From Bacteroidota bacterium (lineage in GTDB: Bacteria > Bacteroidota > Bacteroidia > Palsa-948): DNA of 36,041 nt. The notes under the pieces are model-generated. The model was not told the DNA's origin. It did no database searches and saw nothing but the letters and a program-made list of their open reading frames with translations. A program made the translations under genes and the position numbers. The stretch spans positions 1-36,041 of the forward strand of contig JAHEYJ010000015.1 of the NCBI GenBank assembly GCA_023251675.1, written 5' to 3'. The stretch's first letter is position 1, and every line of letters starts with the position of its first letter. Positions 1-7,850 of the stretch are shown here, piece after piece.

Positions 1-53
1 ATCTGTTAAAGTGAGATGCTGATCCGCCAGGACGGACGGCATAACACAGCCAT

Positions 54-1022
54 TTAATATCCCAGTTTCTCTCTTACTCTTTTCAAAACAACATGCGCTG
101 TCTTTCTTGCTTTCTCCGCTCCCTGCAGAAGTTTTTTCTCCAGTTCGTCTTTATCCTTCATGTACCGGATAAAGGATTCGCGTTCTGTTTTGAATCTATC
201 CATGATGAGCTCGAACAAAGCGGTCTTCGCATGTCCGTACCCGTAGCCGCCTTTCAGGTATTTTTCTTTCATCTCATTGGCCTGCGAATCAGAGGCGAGA
301 AGTGCATATAGTTTGAATACATTACAAGTATCCGGATTCTTGGGAGCTTCAAGCGGAGTGGCATCAGTAACAATACTCATCGTAACTGTCTTCAGCTCTT
401 TTTCAGGAAGAAAGATATCAACGTAGTTGTTGTAGGATTTGCTCATTTTCTGTCCGTCAATTCCCGGAATGATCATCACCCGTTCGTCGATCAGCGCTTC
501 GGGCACGATCAGTGTTTCGCCGTATTGATTATTGAATGCCGCAGCAATATCCCGAGTCATTTCAAGATGCTGCTTCTGGTCTTTTCCTACGGGAACAAAA
601 TTTGCATCGTAGAGTAAAATATCCGATGCCATCAGAACGGGATAGGTAAAAAGTCCCGCGTTCACATCCGATAATCTTCCCGATTTATCTTTGAACGAAT
701 GGGCATTCGCCAGCATGGGAAACGGAGTGAAACAGGATAAATGCCAGGCTAGTTCGCAGACCTCTGTCACGTCGCTTTGCCTATAAAATGTATTTCTTGC
801 GATATCAAAACCGAAAGCCAGCCATGCGGCCGCCGTTGCATACGTATTATTTTTCCGGAGAATTGAATCCTTGATCGTGGTAAGGGAATGAAGATCGGCT
901 ATGAAAAAAAAGGAATCGTTACCTGGTTTTTTAGAAAGCTCGATAGCAGGAATGATCGCACCCAGGATATTTCCCAGGTGAGGAACGCCTGTGCTTTGTA
1001 CGCCGGTTAAAATTCTAGACAT
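54..1022 (-). CDS. trpS: Tryptophanyl-tRNA synthetase
   Basis: Charges tRNA-Trp with tryptophan in the cytoplasm, using ATP (class I aminoacyl-tRNA synthetase). The 322-residue protein has the usual bacterial TrpRS length. The HIGH-type signature appears as PHLGN at residues 14-18 and the second ATP-binding signature as KMSKS at 192-196. The ATG start at 1022 gives the normal N-terminus MSRILTGVQSTG. It lies 10 nt after the stop of the upstream LutB-like gene on the same strand, so the two are probably co-transcribed, although no functional link between them is known to me. No truncation or odd insertion is visible. The family call is secure. Confidence 0.97.
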   Translation of the reverse strand: MSRILTGVQSTGVPHLGNILGAIIPAIELSKKPGNDSFFFIADLHSLTTIKDSILRKNNTYATAAAWLAFGFDIARNTFYRQSDVTEVCELAWHLSCFTPFPMLANAHSFKDKSGRLSDVNAGLFTYPVLMASDILLYDANFVPVGKDQKQHLEMTRDIAAAFNNQYGETLIVPEALIDERVMIIPGIDGQKMSKSYNNYVDIFLPEKELKTVTMSIVTDATPLEAPKNPDTCNVFKLYALLASDSQANEMKEKYLKGGYGYGHAKTALFELIMDRFKTERESFIRYMKDKDELEKKLLQGAEKARKTAHVVLKRVREKLGY

Positions 1023-1032
1023 TCGTGTAAAA

Positions 1033-2415
1033 CTATTTCATCCCGTGTGTTTCCTTCCAGATCTGGTTGAAGGATTTCGGCGCCACTTTCGGAAGTTCAC
1101 GCCGGTGTCCCCACTGCTTCTTGAAAAACTGGTTGAGCATAAAGTTTTTCAGCTTCGCTCCTCCTTTTTCCATCGTACTTCTCTTCATCATTGCTTTTTT
1201 CCAGAAAACCCACATGAGATTTTCTGTTGATGTAGAAAGTTTCTCTTTTACAGAATCCCTTCGGTTATATAAAAGCAAATTATGCAGGTCTATTTTTACC
1301 GGACAAACTTCCGTGCATTTTCCGCAAAGCGAAGAAGAATAACTCAGGTGTTTGTATTCTTTCATTCCCCACAACTGGGGCGTAAGAACCGAACCGATCG
1401 GGCCACTGTATGGCGAAGCGTAGCTGTGCCCGCCCACTCCTTTGTAGATCGGGCAGGCGTTGAGGCAGGCGCCGCACCTGATACAATGAAGGGCTCTTCG
1501 TTGTTCCACTTGTTCCAGTACGTTGCTTCTTCCATTATCGAGCAGCACGACATACATTTCTTCGGGACCGTCTGTTTCTCCGTTCTGGCGCGGACCGGTG
1601 AGAATGGAATTGTAAACCGTAACGTTTTGCCCGGTTCCGTGTGTTGCCAGCAGCGACCAGAACAGTTCCATGTCTGCATAGGATGGAATAATTTTTTCAA
1701 TTCCAACGATCGCAATGTGCACTTTTGGAAAAGCCATCGAGAGCCATGCATTGCCTTCGTTCTCGGTGAGGCAAACGGCTCCGATATCAGCGATCAGAAA
1801 ATTCCCGCCTGTAATGCCGGCTTCAGCAGCAACATATTTCTCCCGTAAAAATTTTCTCACCCAAGCTGTGATCTGCTGAGGCGTATAATTTTCCGGTGTT
1901 CCTTTTTCTTCATGAAAAGTTTTGGCCACATCTTCTTTGGAAAGATGCATGGCGGGAGTCACAATATGATAAGGCGCTTCTTTCCGAAGCTGTACAATGA
2001 ATTCGCCGAGATCTGTCTCCAGCGATTCGATCCCTTCTTTCTCCAATGCATCGTTGATATGAATCTCTTCCGTGACCATGGATTTTGATTTCACCACGGT
2101 TTTAGTGTTAAATCGTTTAAGGATCTTCACGATCTCCTCCTGCGCTTCTTTCGCATCGCGTGCCCAGATGACTTTTCCTCCCCGCTTAATGAAATTGGCT
2201 TCGAACTCGATAAGATATTTATCAAGATTATCAATGACCTTGGCTTTCAGCGCTGATGCACGGTCACGGGCCAGTTCCAAGTTGGAAAATTGTTTCTTTC
2301 CTTCAACCACTTTTTTATCGTACTGCGAAATATTGAAAGTAAGTTTCCGCCGGTGTTCGGGATCGAACACTTTTTTTTCTGCGGCTTCTATAAATTTTTC
2401 TGCGGCTGTTGACAT
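1033..2415 (-). CDS. LutB-like iron-sulfur LUD-domain protein (lactate utilisation family)
   Basis: Member of the LutB/YkgF family: a LUD domain over roughly residues 60-300 followed by a ferredoxin-like part with two cysteine clusters, CIRCGACLNACP at 311-322 and CGKCTEVCP at 364-372. These should hold two [4Fe-4S] clusters. In Bacillus LutABC this subunit takes part in L-lactate oxidation to pyruvate through an electron-transfer complex. No lutA (cysteine-rich CCG domain) or lutC neighbour is present here, so the substrate is unproven. Length (460 aa) is normal for the family. It is the first gene of a probable two-gene unit with trpS. The extra positively charged C-terminal tail (about 400-460) is common in the family. 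Confidence 0.9.
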   Translation of the reverse strand: MSTAAEKFIEAAEKKVFDPEHRRKLTFNISQYDKKVVEGKKQFSNLELARDRASALKAKVIDNLDKYLIEFEANFIKRGGKVIWARDAKEAQEEIVKILKRFNTKTVVKSKSMVTEEIHINDALEKEGIESLETDLGEFIVQLRKEAPYHIVTPAMHLSKEDVAKTFHEEKGTPENYTPQQITAWVRKFLREKYVAAEAGITGGNFLIADIGAVCLTENEGNAWLSMAFPKVHIAIVGIEKIIPSYADMELFWSLLATHGTGQNVTVYNSILTGPRQNGETDGPEEMYVVLLDNGRSNVLEQVEQRRALHCIRCGACLNACPIYKGVGGHSYASPYSGPIGSVLTPQLWGMKEYKHLSYSSSLCGKCTEVCPVKIDLHNLLLYNRRDSVKEKLSTSTENLMWVFWKKAMMKRSTMEKGGAKLKNFMLNQFFKKQWGHRRELPKVAPKSFNQIWKETHGMK

Positions 2416-2573
2416 CTTCTTGATACCAATTAACGAATCATATACGAAAGTTACTAATCAGAATTGGGTCATCCTATTGTTTCAGCTTCGTTGAATCGTA
2501 TATGGGTAAAATTAAGAAGCAGATTCGTATTGATGATTAGGAATGAAAAAGAATTATCAACACAGCAGACTGC
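2416..2573. other. Intergenic region with inverted repeat CATATACGA/TCGTATATG
   Basis: No gene is seen in this 158-bp gap between gldH and the lutB-like gene (both minus strand). It holds a perfect 9-bp inverted repeat, CATATACGA at 2439-2447 and TCGTATATG at 2496-2504, and surrounding AACGAAT-type sequence that recurs near 6225 and 13833. It probably contains the promoter of the lutB-like gene. The best -7 candidate on the minus strand is TAACTTTC, one base off the Bacteroidota consensus. Confidence 0.45.
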
Positions 2574-3062
2574 TTATTTGTTTTTCTTTTTCGCTTTCTC
2601 CACCCTCAGCCCCACATCCATGATGAAGGGTAGTTGTTCCGTGCGCATGGCCTGCTCCAATTCGAAGGTGTATTTTCCGGTGATCGGAAAACGTACGTTG
2701 GGCTTCCACAAGATCTGGTTGTCCCAGATATCGCCCATTCCTTCGCCTTTCCACTGTCCGTCGGGATTTGCAAAAACACATTCCATTGTATCCTTTGCAA
2801 GTTTTCCGTTAGGGAATTTAATCACGATGAATACGTAAAGATTAGCGTACTGATAATGGCTCGCATGGCGGACGTTTACATATAAATTATGCAAAGAGGT
2901 TGTATCTTCAATATTGACATCGAATGAGATTTTATTTTTTGCATCCCAAACATAATCCGGAATGTCAACATTATCTTCAAACACGCGGTTGCGGTCGCAG
3001 CCGGAAGCCAGTATCCAGCAACCAACGGCCAGCGGCAGAATTCTAGAAAAAGATAATTTCAT
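2574..3062 (-). CDS. gldH: Gliding-motility lipoprotein GldH
   Basis: A 162-residue lipoprotein of the GldH family, a component needed for gliding in Flavobacterium johnsoniae and found across Bacteroidota including non-gliders. The N-terminus is a lipoprotein signal (MKLSFSRILPLAVGCWILASGC) with the modified cysteine at residue 22 and a lipobox-like ASGC. The mature part carries the family pattern around FPNGKLAKDT and the ending ...LPFIMDVGLRVEKAKKKNK. It starts 9 nt after the ricT stop on the same strand, matching the ricT-gldH pairing common in this phylum. The protein should sit in the inner or outer membrane facing the periplasm. Together with the T9SS sorting-domain relic at 4439-4591 it suggests a lineage with gliding or type IX secretion, but no other gld/spr/por gene is visible here. 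Confidence 0.9.
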   Translation of the reverse strand: MKLSFSRILPLAVGCWILASGCDRNRVFEDNVDIPDYVWDAKNKISFDVNIEDTTSLHNLYVNVRHASHYQYANLYVFIVIKFPNGKLAKDTMECVFANPDGQWKGEGMGDIWDNQILWKPNVRFPITGKYTFELEQAMRTEQLPFIMDVGLRVEKAKKKNK

Positions 3063-3071
3063 TTTACTTGA

Positions 3072-4259
3072 TTATCTCCGGTTGCGATTTCGGTTGCGGT
3101 TATTCCCTTTGCCGCGGTTCCGGTTATTGTTCCGGTCGCGGTTTTTACTTTTGTCGAAACGGGAGATGCTGTCCTGACCTACCACATTTTGATAGTCGGG
3201 CTCTTTTATTTTAGGAACAACATACTGAACGGTTGCTTTAAGTTCTTCCGGTTTCTTTCCTTCCTTGTTCATCGCTATGATCTCTTTCACGCGCTCTACC
3301 GATAATGGTACAAAAACACTTCGGTCGTTTTCAGAAGCGTACCATATTGTACGTCTGAAAATATCTGTCTTCATGTGAAAAGCCCGTCCGTTCACTGTTT
3401 CAAGCGGCGTTTCTGTATTGGGGAAATCTTTGATCGCATCGATGTACGAATCCAGTTCGTAGTTGAGGCAGCACTTTAATTTTCCGCACTGCCCTGCCAG
3501 TTTCACGGGATTGATGGAAAGCTGCTGGTATCGTGCCGCAGTCGTATTTACCGCACGGAAATCCGTGAGCCAGGTGGAACAGCAAAGTTCCCTTCCGCAA
3601 TCGGCAATGCCGCCTACGCGGCTGGCTTCAATGCGCAGGGTGATCTGTTTCATTTCAATCCTCACCTTAAACGTGCTGGCAAAATCCTTTATGAGCTGGC
3701 GGAAATCCACGCGCCCTTCTGCAGTGTAATAAAATATCGCCTTGCTTTTGTCTCCCTGGTATTCCACATCCGAAATTTTCATTTCAAGGCGCAGGAACCG
3801 CGCAATGGTTCGTGATTTCATCATCGTATCCTGTTCAAGCGCTTGCGCCTCTTTCCATTTGTCAATATCCGCTTGCTTCGCGATACGGTAAACCTTTTTT
3901 ATTTCCGGGGATTCAGAATTGACATTCTTTTTCTTCATCTGCGTACGCACGAGTTCACCCGTGAGCGATACAATGCCGATATCGTGGCCGGGAGAAGCTT
4001 CGGTAGCGATCACATCGCCAACTTTAAGCATGAGATTATTTACATTGCGGTAAAATTCCTTACGAGAATTCTTGAAACGCACTTCCACACAATCAAATTT
4101 AGTTTGTCCCGTTGGAAGTTCCAGGTCCGCAAGCCAGTCAAACACGTTGAGCTTGTTGCAGGCTCCCACGCCACAGGCGCCGTTATTACGGCAGCCGCCC
4201 GGCAGCTCCGTGCTGGCCGTACCGCATCCTCTTCCTGTTGAACAACCGCTGCAAGACAT
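3072..4259 (-). CDS. ricT: RicT/YaaT-like PSP1-domain protein
   Basis: PSP1-domain protein homologous to Bacillus YaaT (RicT), which with YlbF and YmcA forms an Fe-S-bearing complex that affects RNase Y-dependent RNA maturation. The PSP1 core occupies about residues 100-290. Two cysteine groups, CGRELCC at 221-227 and CGKLKCC at 258-264, correspond to the conserved metal-binding cysteines. Two unusual ends are visible. The first 34 residues contain six cysteines (positions 3, 6, 12, 23, 29, 34). The C-terminal 30 residues are a low-complexity Asn/Arg/Gly tail, a form often linked to RNA binding. Length 395 aa. It precedes gldH. The role in Bacteroidota is not established, because RNase Y partners differ; the family call itself is solid. 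Confidence 0.88.
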   Translation of the reverse strand: MSCSGCSTGRGCGTASTELPGGCRNNGACGVGACNKLNVFDWLADLELPTGQTKFDCVEVRFKNSRKEFYRNVNNLMLKVGDVIATEASPGHDIGIVSLTGELVRTQMKKKNVNSESPEIKKVYRIAKQADIDKWKEAQALEQDTMMKSRTIARFLRLEMKISDVEYQGDKSKAIFYYTAEGRVDFRQLIKDFASTFKVRIEMKQITLRIEASRVGGIADCGRELCCSTWLTDFRAVNTTAARYQQLSINPVKLAGQCGKLKCCLNYELDSYIDAIKDFPNTETPLETVNGRAFHMKTDIFRRTIWYASENDRSVFVPLSVERVKEIIAMNKEGKKPEELKATVQYVVPKIKEPDYQNVVGQDSISRFDKSKNRDRNNNRNRGKGNNRNRNRNRR

Positions 4260-4438
4260 GGGGGAAAGTTAGAAGTTAGAAATTAGAGGTTAGACGTTAG
4301 AGGTTCTGAAAAACCATGTGCAAACCTAAGAAAAAAACAGCCATAAAGTCCCAAGTCGCAAGCACCAAATTCCAAACACCAAAAAGGTGATTATTCTTGC
4401 CTTGGGATTTGGGACTTAGAAATTGAGACTTTGGACTT
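4260..4438. repeat. Dispersed-repeat tract: TTAGA repeats and an inverted repeat of GGGACTT type
   Basis: Gene-free stretch. It begins with five imperfect GTTAGA(A/G) units (about 4267-4306). It continues with an inverted repeat whose arms are AAGTCCCAA (4346-4354) and TTGGGACTT (4409-4417), enclosing an inner hairpin CACC-AAAAA-GGTG (4377-4389). The 60-aa ORF at 4297-4479 in the track is a product of this repeat and is not supported. The palindrome could also end transcription from the minus-strand gene upstream. Confidence 0.6.
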
Positions 4439-4591
4439 TTATTCCTTGATAAATCTCTTTGTAAAAGACAGATCACCATCCGTAACTTTCAGAAGATACA
4501 CTTCCTTGGGAAGATTTGAAATATCAATTTGTTTTTGAATCTGAGAAATTATTTTTTTATTCCCCAAAAATATTAATTCAAATTCAATTTT
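4439..4591 (-). pseudogene. Relic of a T9SS type A C-terminal sorting domain
   Basis: On the minus strand, 50 codons before the TAA at 4439-4441 read LGNKKIISQIQ, IDISNLPKEVYLLKV and SFTKRFIKE. This is the pattern of the Por secretion-system C-terminal sorting domain (TIGR04183 type): an LGN(K) turn, the DISNLPxGxYxLKV strand and the final T-K-x-hydrophobic-hydrophobic-K. The frame is closed by a stop just upstream, and there is no start codon or passenger domain. It lies immediately downstream of the lipoprotein gene ending at 4603 but in a different reading frame, so it is not simply the tail of that gene. It is best read as the remaining end of a once-secreted protein whose 5' part was lost. 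It is too short for the ORF track. Confidence 0.75.
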
Positions 4592-4602
4592 TTACAAACC
4601 AA

Positions 4603-5571
4603 TCAATCCAATGTTTTTAATTGTGTTTTGAAATCATTGGTCGTGGTTTCTGTCAAAGAAAAATTTACGGTTTGATTTGCCGCTATGGTAACCGGAACAA
4701 AGGAAGAATAAAGTTTTCCGCCTTTCACTCCAATTGCAACCAATGTGCATTGAAGTCCCTGGGGCGCATACCAATACGAAAAATCAGGCCCGGACCTGTA
4801 TACATGTACCATGCTGTTCACATTTTTGAATACAAGGAAAACATCGGTTTGAAAATTAGCAGGATCATCATAGGGGTGCAGGATCAGATGTGTTTGCGAG
4901 AAACTTGAAAAGAAACTTGGATTGTCACTATTGCCCCACGTTCCGGAATCAACGGGGCTTGAAAAATAATAAAGTCCAAATATGTAATTTGAAGCGGAAT
5001 ATAATAATGTATCGTAAGGTGCATCGGACCATCCGCCGAGATTACCTCCCTGATTCACCAATGAATCGGGAAGAACAATAAATGGGATCATGGCTGAATC
5101 CAACCCGCCGGTAAGTTGGATAGGTTGTGATACTGAGATTTTTTTTCCGGCAGCAATATTTACTGCCTCATTTCCTGAGATTGCTTTTATGTAGAATTCT
5201 CCTGCAGATCTTAATGGCTCCCAGTTAATCGTTATCGTAGGCCTGTCTGACATCAGCATATCACTTTTCTTATAAATGTCTTTGAACTGAATGGTTACAT
5301 TTCCGCTAACCGTTACATTATTATGGTTTACAAAAGCATTTGCCGGAATGGATACCGTTGTTCCCTGTGGTGTAGTAAAACTTCCTCCTGTCGATCCGTG
5401 TATTGTAAATGTCTGCATGGGTACTGCGTTTTGTGCGAAGAAATCTCCAACGGAAGAGTAGTTATTCGTTTCCTGAGATAAAGGAGGAATCGTTGAATTT
5501 ACATGGTCCTTTTTACATGCTGCAAATGTTATTATACAAATAACCGCTGCTGATCTTAATTGTGTTTTCAT
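4603..5571 (-). CDS. Secreted lipoprotein of unknown function
   Basis: A 322-residue predicted lipoprotein. Signal MKTQLRSAAVICIITFAAC places the lipidated cysteine at residue 19. The N-terminal half has the pattern TTPQGTTVSIPANAFVN, seen in many Bacteroidota beta-sandwich (ZU5-like) surface proteins, followed by GNVTIQFKDIYKKSDML. The rest is predicted beta-rich with many Ser, Tyr and Trp residues and no catalytic motif that I recognise. It stands alone with its own probable promoter at 5662-5669 and a structured 5' leader. The T9SS sorting-domain relic follows its stop in another frame. Function unknown; an outer-membrane or cell-surface location is inferred from the signal and composition. 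Confidence 0.75.
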   Translation of the reverse strand: MKTQLRSAAVICIITFAACKKDHVNSTIPPLSQETNNYSSVGDFFAQNAVPMQTFTIHGSTGGSFTTPQGTTVSIPANAFVNHNNVTVSGNVTIQFKDIYKKSDMLMSDRPTITINWEPLRSAGEFYIKAISGNEAVNIAAGKKISVSQPIQLTGGLDSAMIPFIVLPDSLVNQGGNLGGWSDAPYDTLLYSASNYIFGLYYFSSPVDSGTWGNSDNPSFFSSFSQTHLILHPYDDPANFQTDVFLVFKNVNSMVHVYRSGPDFSYWYAPQGLQCTLVAIGVKGGKLYSSFVPVTIAANQTVNFSLTETTTNDFKTQLKTLD

Positions 5572-5593
5572 TTTATTTGTTTTAGGAAGCTTT

Positions 5594-5645
5594 CACCGGC
5601 AGGAAGGACAACATCCCCATGTTTCCTGACTGTTCCCTGCCGGTG
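5594..5645 (-). promoter_or_regulatory. Strong stem-loop in the 5' leader of the lipoprotein gene
   Basis: Perfect 10-bp arms CACCGGCAGG (5594-5603) and CCTGCCGGTG (5636-5645), extendable by two pairs across a bulged base, enclose 32 nt that contain a smaller AACAT-GGGG-ATGTT hairpin. With the promoter placed at 5662-5669, transcription would start near 5655, so this structure forms the beginning of the mRNA leader. No T-run follows it, so it is not a typical terminator. It could be a stabilising or regulatory leader element. Confidence 0.5.
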
Positions 5646-5659
5646 TGCCCGTTGTTCTT

Positions 5660-5676
5660 GCCAAATATACTTTGGC
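5660..5676 (-). promoter_or_regulatory. Promoter -7 element overlapped by a GCCAAA-N5-TTTGGC dyad
   Basis: Minus-strand TATATTTG (5662-5669) matches the Bacteroidota -7 consensus TAnnTTTG. It sits inside a perfect dyad GCCAAA-tatac-TTTGGC (5660-5676), which is where a repressor would bind. No good -33 TTG is seen at the usual distance, so an activator or weak promoter is possible. Confidence 0.4.
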
Positions 5677-5777
5677 GCCACCGGCTTTGTTAACGGGTTT
5701 TAGTAAGTGGAGGCCGGCCTTGAGCAAATGGTTGGATTTTCAAGCTTTTAGCAGTTACATTATCCGGGGATTTCCTA

Positions 5778-5807
5778 TTGCTATCTCCCTGAAAAAAAGT
5801 ATATTTG
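5778..5807 (+). promoter_or_regulatory. Promoter of sufA / suf operon
   Basis: TTG (5778-5780), 19-nt spacer, TATATTTG (5800-5807): a good match to the Bacteroidota primary sigma consensus TTG-N17-23-TAnnTTTG. The predicted start site is about 15-20 nt before the sufA ATG at 5832. Confidence 0.6.
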
Positions 5808-5831
5808 TAATGATTATAAATAAGGAATAAC

Positions 5832-6158
5832 ATGATAACTGTATCAGAAAACGCAAAACAACGGGCTCTTTCCCTAATAAAGGAAGAAGGCAAACCGGCT
5901 GACACGTTCATCCGGGTGGGTGTGGAAGGAGGAGGGTGCTCCGGACTTTCCTACAAAATGGAGTTCGACAATCGGATCAAGGAAGGCGACCAGGTCTTTG
6001 AAGACAAAGGGATCAGGATCGTGGTGGACAAAAAAAGTTTCCTCTACCTGGTCGGAACCGAACTGGATTTTTCAGGCGGCCTGAACGGAAAAGGATTTGT
6101 TTTCAAAAATCCGAACGCGCAGCGCACGTGTGGATGCGGAGAAAGTTTTGCTGTGTAA
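5832..6158 (+). CDS. sufA: A-type iron-sulfur carrier (HesB/IscA/SufA family)
   Basis: A 108-residue A-type carrier that accepts or passes on assembling Fe-S clusters. The three ligand cysteines are present: GGGCSG with Cys36, and the C-terminal TCGCGESF with Cys100 and Cys102. Length is standard. It is the first gene of the suf locus, preceded by a clear promoter and an AAGGAA ribosome-binding-like sequence 4 nt before the ATG. Whether it acts in this operon as SufA or as a general IscA/ErpA-type carrier cannot be told from sequence alone, but placement directly before sufB supports SufA. The gap to sufB (133 bp) holds an A-rich hairpin and a dyad. Confidence 0.93.
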   Translation: MITVSENAKQRALSLIKEEGKPADTFIRVGVEGGGCSGLSYKMEFDNRIKEGDQVFEDKGIRIVVDKKSFLYLVGTELDFSGGLNGKGFVFKNPNAQRTCGCGESFAV

Positions 6159-6165
6159 AAACCAG

Positions 6166-6182
6166 GGCAAAAAAAATTTGCC
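6166..6182 (+). terminator. Weak hairpin after sufA
   Basis: GGCAAA-aaaaa-TTTGCC, 6-bp arms, 8 nt after the sufA stop. No U-run follows on the plus strand, so at best it is an attenuator or RNA-processing point between sufA and sufB. Confidence 0.25.
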
Positions 6183-6193
6183 TACAAAAATAG

Positions 6194-6208
6194 TTGGAAC
6201 AATTCTAA
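6194..6208. promoter_or_regulatory. Candidate operator dyad upstream of sufB
   Basis: TTGGAACAATTCTAA is an imperfect dyad (TTnGAA-N3-TTCnAA) about 85 nt before the sufB start. It does not match the known IscR or SufR sites that I can recall. It is a candidate only by position and symmetry. Confidence 0.25.
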
Positions 6209-6291
6209 ATAGGAAGGAATACAGGTAACGAATATCATTTATTACGAGTCGCTTGAAATCATAAATTAGTAATTCGTAGAGATAGATTGAA

Positions 6292-7752
6292 ATGGCTGAC
6301 AAGAACGAAATATTAGAAGAACATATTTCCTCGGAATACAAGTACGGATGGTCGAGTGATATTAAAATGGACAGCGCGCCAAAAGGGTTGAGCGAAGACA
6401 TTGTCCGTTTTATTTCCAAAAAGAAAAATGAACCCGCATGGATGCTGGAGTGGAGACTGAAAGCGTATCGTCACTGGCTCACAATGAAAGAGCCGCATGA
6501 TTGGGCGCATCTCGAATACCCGAAAATAAATTACCAGGATATTATCTTCTATGCCGCTCCCAAACAGAAAAAAGAACTGGCATCACTTGATGAAGTGGAT
6601 CCCGAACTTTTAAAAACATTTGAGAAGCTCGGTATTTCGCTGGAAGAACAAAAGCGCCTGAGCGGTGTGCAGAGTACCATTGCCGTGGATGCCGTGATCG
6701 ATTCGGTTTCTGTAAAAACCACATTCAAGGAAACGCTGTCAGAGAAGGGAATCATTTTCTGTTCGTTCAGCGAAGCGGTGCAGGAGCATTCCGAACTCAT
6801 AAAAAAATATATGGGCTCGGTGGTTCCTTACACCGATAATTATTTTGCTGCTCTTAATTCCGCTGTGTTCACAGACGGCTCGTTCTGTTATATACCAAAA
6901 GGTGTTCGCTGCCCGATGGAACTCTCCACCTATTTCCGTATCAACACCGCCGGTACCGGGCAATTTGAAAGAACACTGATCATTGCCGATGAAGGCGCTT
7001 ATGTTTCCTATTTAGAAGGGTGCACCGCTCCCCAGCGCGATGAGAACCAGCTTCACGCGGCGGTGGTGGAAATTGTAGCGCATAAGAACGGTGAAGTAAA
7101 ATATTCCACCGTACAGAACTGGTATCCCGGAGATAAAGAAGGCAAAGGCGGCATTTATAATTTCGTAACCAAACGCGGAATTTGTTTGGAGGCAAATTCA
7201 AAAATTTCCTGGACGCAGGTCGAGACCGGTTCTGCGATCACGTGGAAATATCCGAGTGTTATTTTAAAGGGCGATAATTCCATCGGTGAATTTTATTCCG
7301 TGGCGGTCACCAACAATCACCAGCAGGCGGATACAGGAACAAAAATGATCCATATCGGGAAAAACACACGCAGCACGATCGTGAGCAAAGGAATTTCAGC
7401 CGGAGTGAGCAATAATTCTTACCGCGGGCTTGTCCGTGTAAGTAAAGGAGCAACGAACGCCCGCAACCATTCGCAGTGCGATTCTCTTTTGATCGGAAGT
7501 ACCTGCGGAGCGCATACGTTCCCTTATATCGAGATAAAAGATAAATCAGCAATAGTCGAACACGAAGCCACAACAAGTAAAATAGGAGAAGATCAAATAT
7601 TCTATTGCAACCAGCGGGGAATAGAAACTGAAAAGGCTGTGAGCCTGATCGTGAACGGATATTGTAAAGAAGTATTAAATCAATTGCCCATGGAATTTGC
7701 GGTGGAAGCGCAGAAGCTTCTTGCTGTGAGTTTGGAGGGAAGTGTAGGATGA
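6292..7752 (+). CDS. sufB: Fe-S cluster assembly scaffold SufB
   Basis: Core subunit of the SufBCD scaffold on which Fe-S clusters are built in the cytoplasm. 486 residues, typical of the long SufB form. Recognisable segments are [21 protein letters not shown], the beta-helix core [19 protein letters not shown], and the C-terminal [21 protein letters not shown] with the scaffold cysteine at about residue 439. The ATG at 6292 follows an A-rich leader. It is followed by a palindromic repeat and then sufC. There is no Rrf2-type regulator gene beside it, unlike many bacterial suf operons. Confidence 0.98.
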   Translation: MADKNEILEEHISSEYKYGWSSDIKMDSAPKGLSEDIVRFISKKKNEPAWMLEWRLKAYRHWLTMKEPHDWAHLEYPKINYQDIIFYAAPKQKKELASLDEVDPELLKTFEKLGISLEEQKRLSGVQSTIAVDAVIDSVSVKTTFKETLSEKGIIFCSFSEAVQEHSELIKKYMGSVVPYTDNYFAALNSAVFTDGSFCYIPKGVRCPMELSTYFRINTAGTGQFERTLIIADEGAYVSYLEGCTAPQRDENQLHAAVVEIVAHKNGEVKYSTVQNWYPGDKEGKGGIYNFVTKRGICLEANSKISWTQVETGSAITWKYPSVILKGDNSIGEFYSVAVTNNHQQADTGTKMIHIGKNTRSTIVSKGISAGVSNNSYRGLVRVSKGATNARNHSQCDSLLIGSTCGAHTFPYIEIKDKSAIVEHEATTSKIGEDQIFYCNQRGIETEKAVSLIVNGYCKEVLNQLPMEFAVEAQKLLAVSLEGSVG

Positions 7753-7761
7753 TTATTTACT

Positions 7762-7835
7762 GTCATTGCGAAGGAGGAACGACTGAAGCAATCTCCCTTT
7801 AGAAAATAAGATTGCTTCGCTTCGCTCGCAATGAC
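7762..7835. repeat. GTCATTGCGA palindromic dispersed repeat between sufB and sufC
   Basis: Outer arms GTCATTGCGA (7762-7771) and TCGCAATGAC (7826-7835), inner arms GAAGCAATC (7785-7793) and GATTGCTTC (7810-7818). It fills nearly the whole sufB-sufC gap. This GTCATTGCGAGG..GAAGCAATC type is a known-looking intergenic repeat that I have seen in diverse bacterial drafts. It carries no gene and would fold as a long hairpin in the suf transcript. Confidence 0.8.
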
Positions 7836-7850
7836 GATAAAAAATAAAAT

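Noticed and set aside
1282-1848. 188-aa plus-strand ORF
   Set aside because: Antisense to the lutB-like gene, whose Fe-S motifs are clear.
4297-4479. 60-aa ORF
   Set aside because: Runs through inverted-repeat DNA and reads the T9SS relic in the wrong frame.
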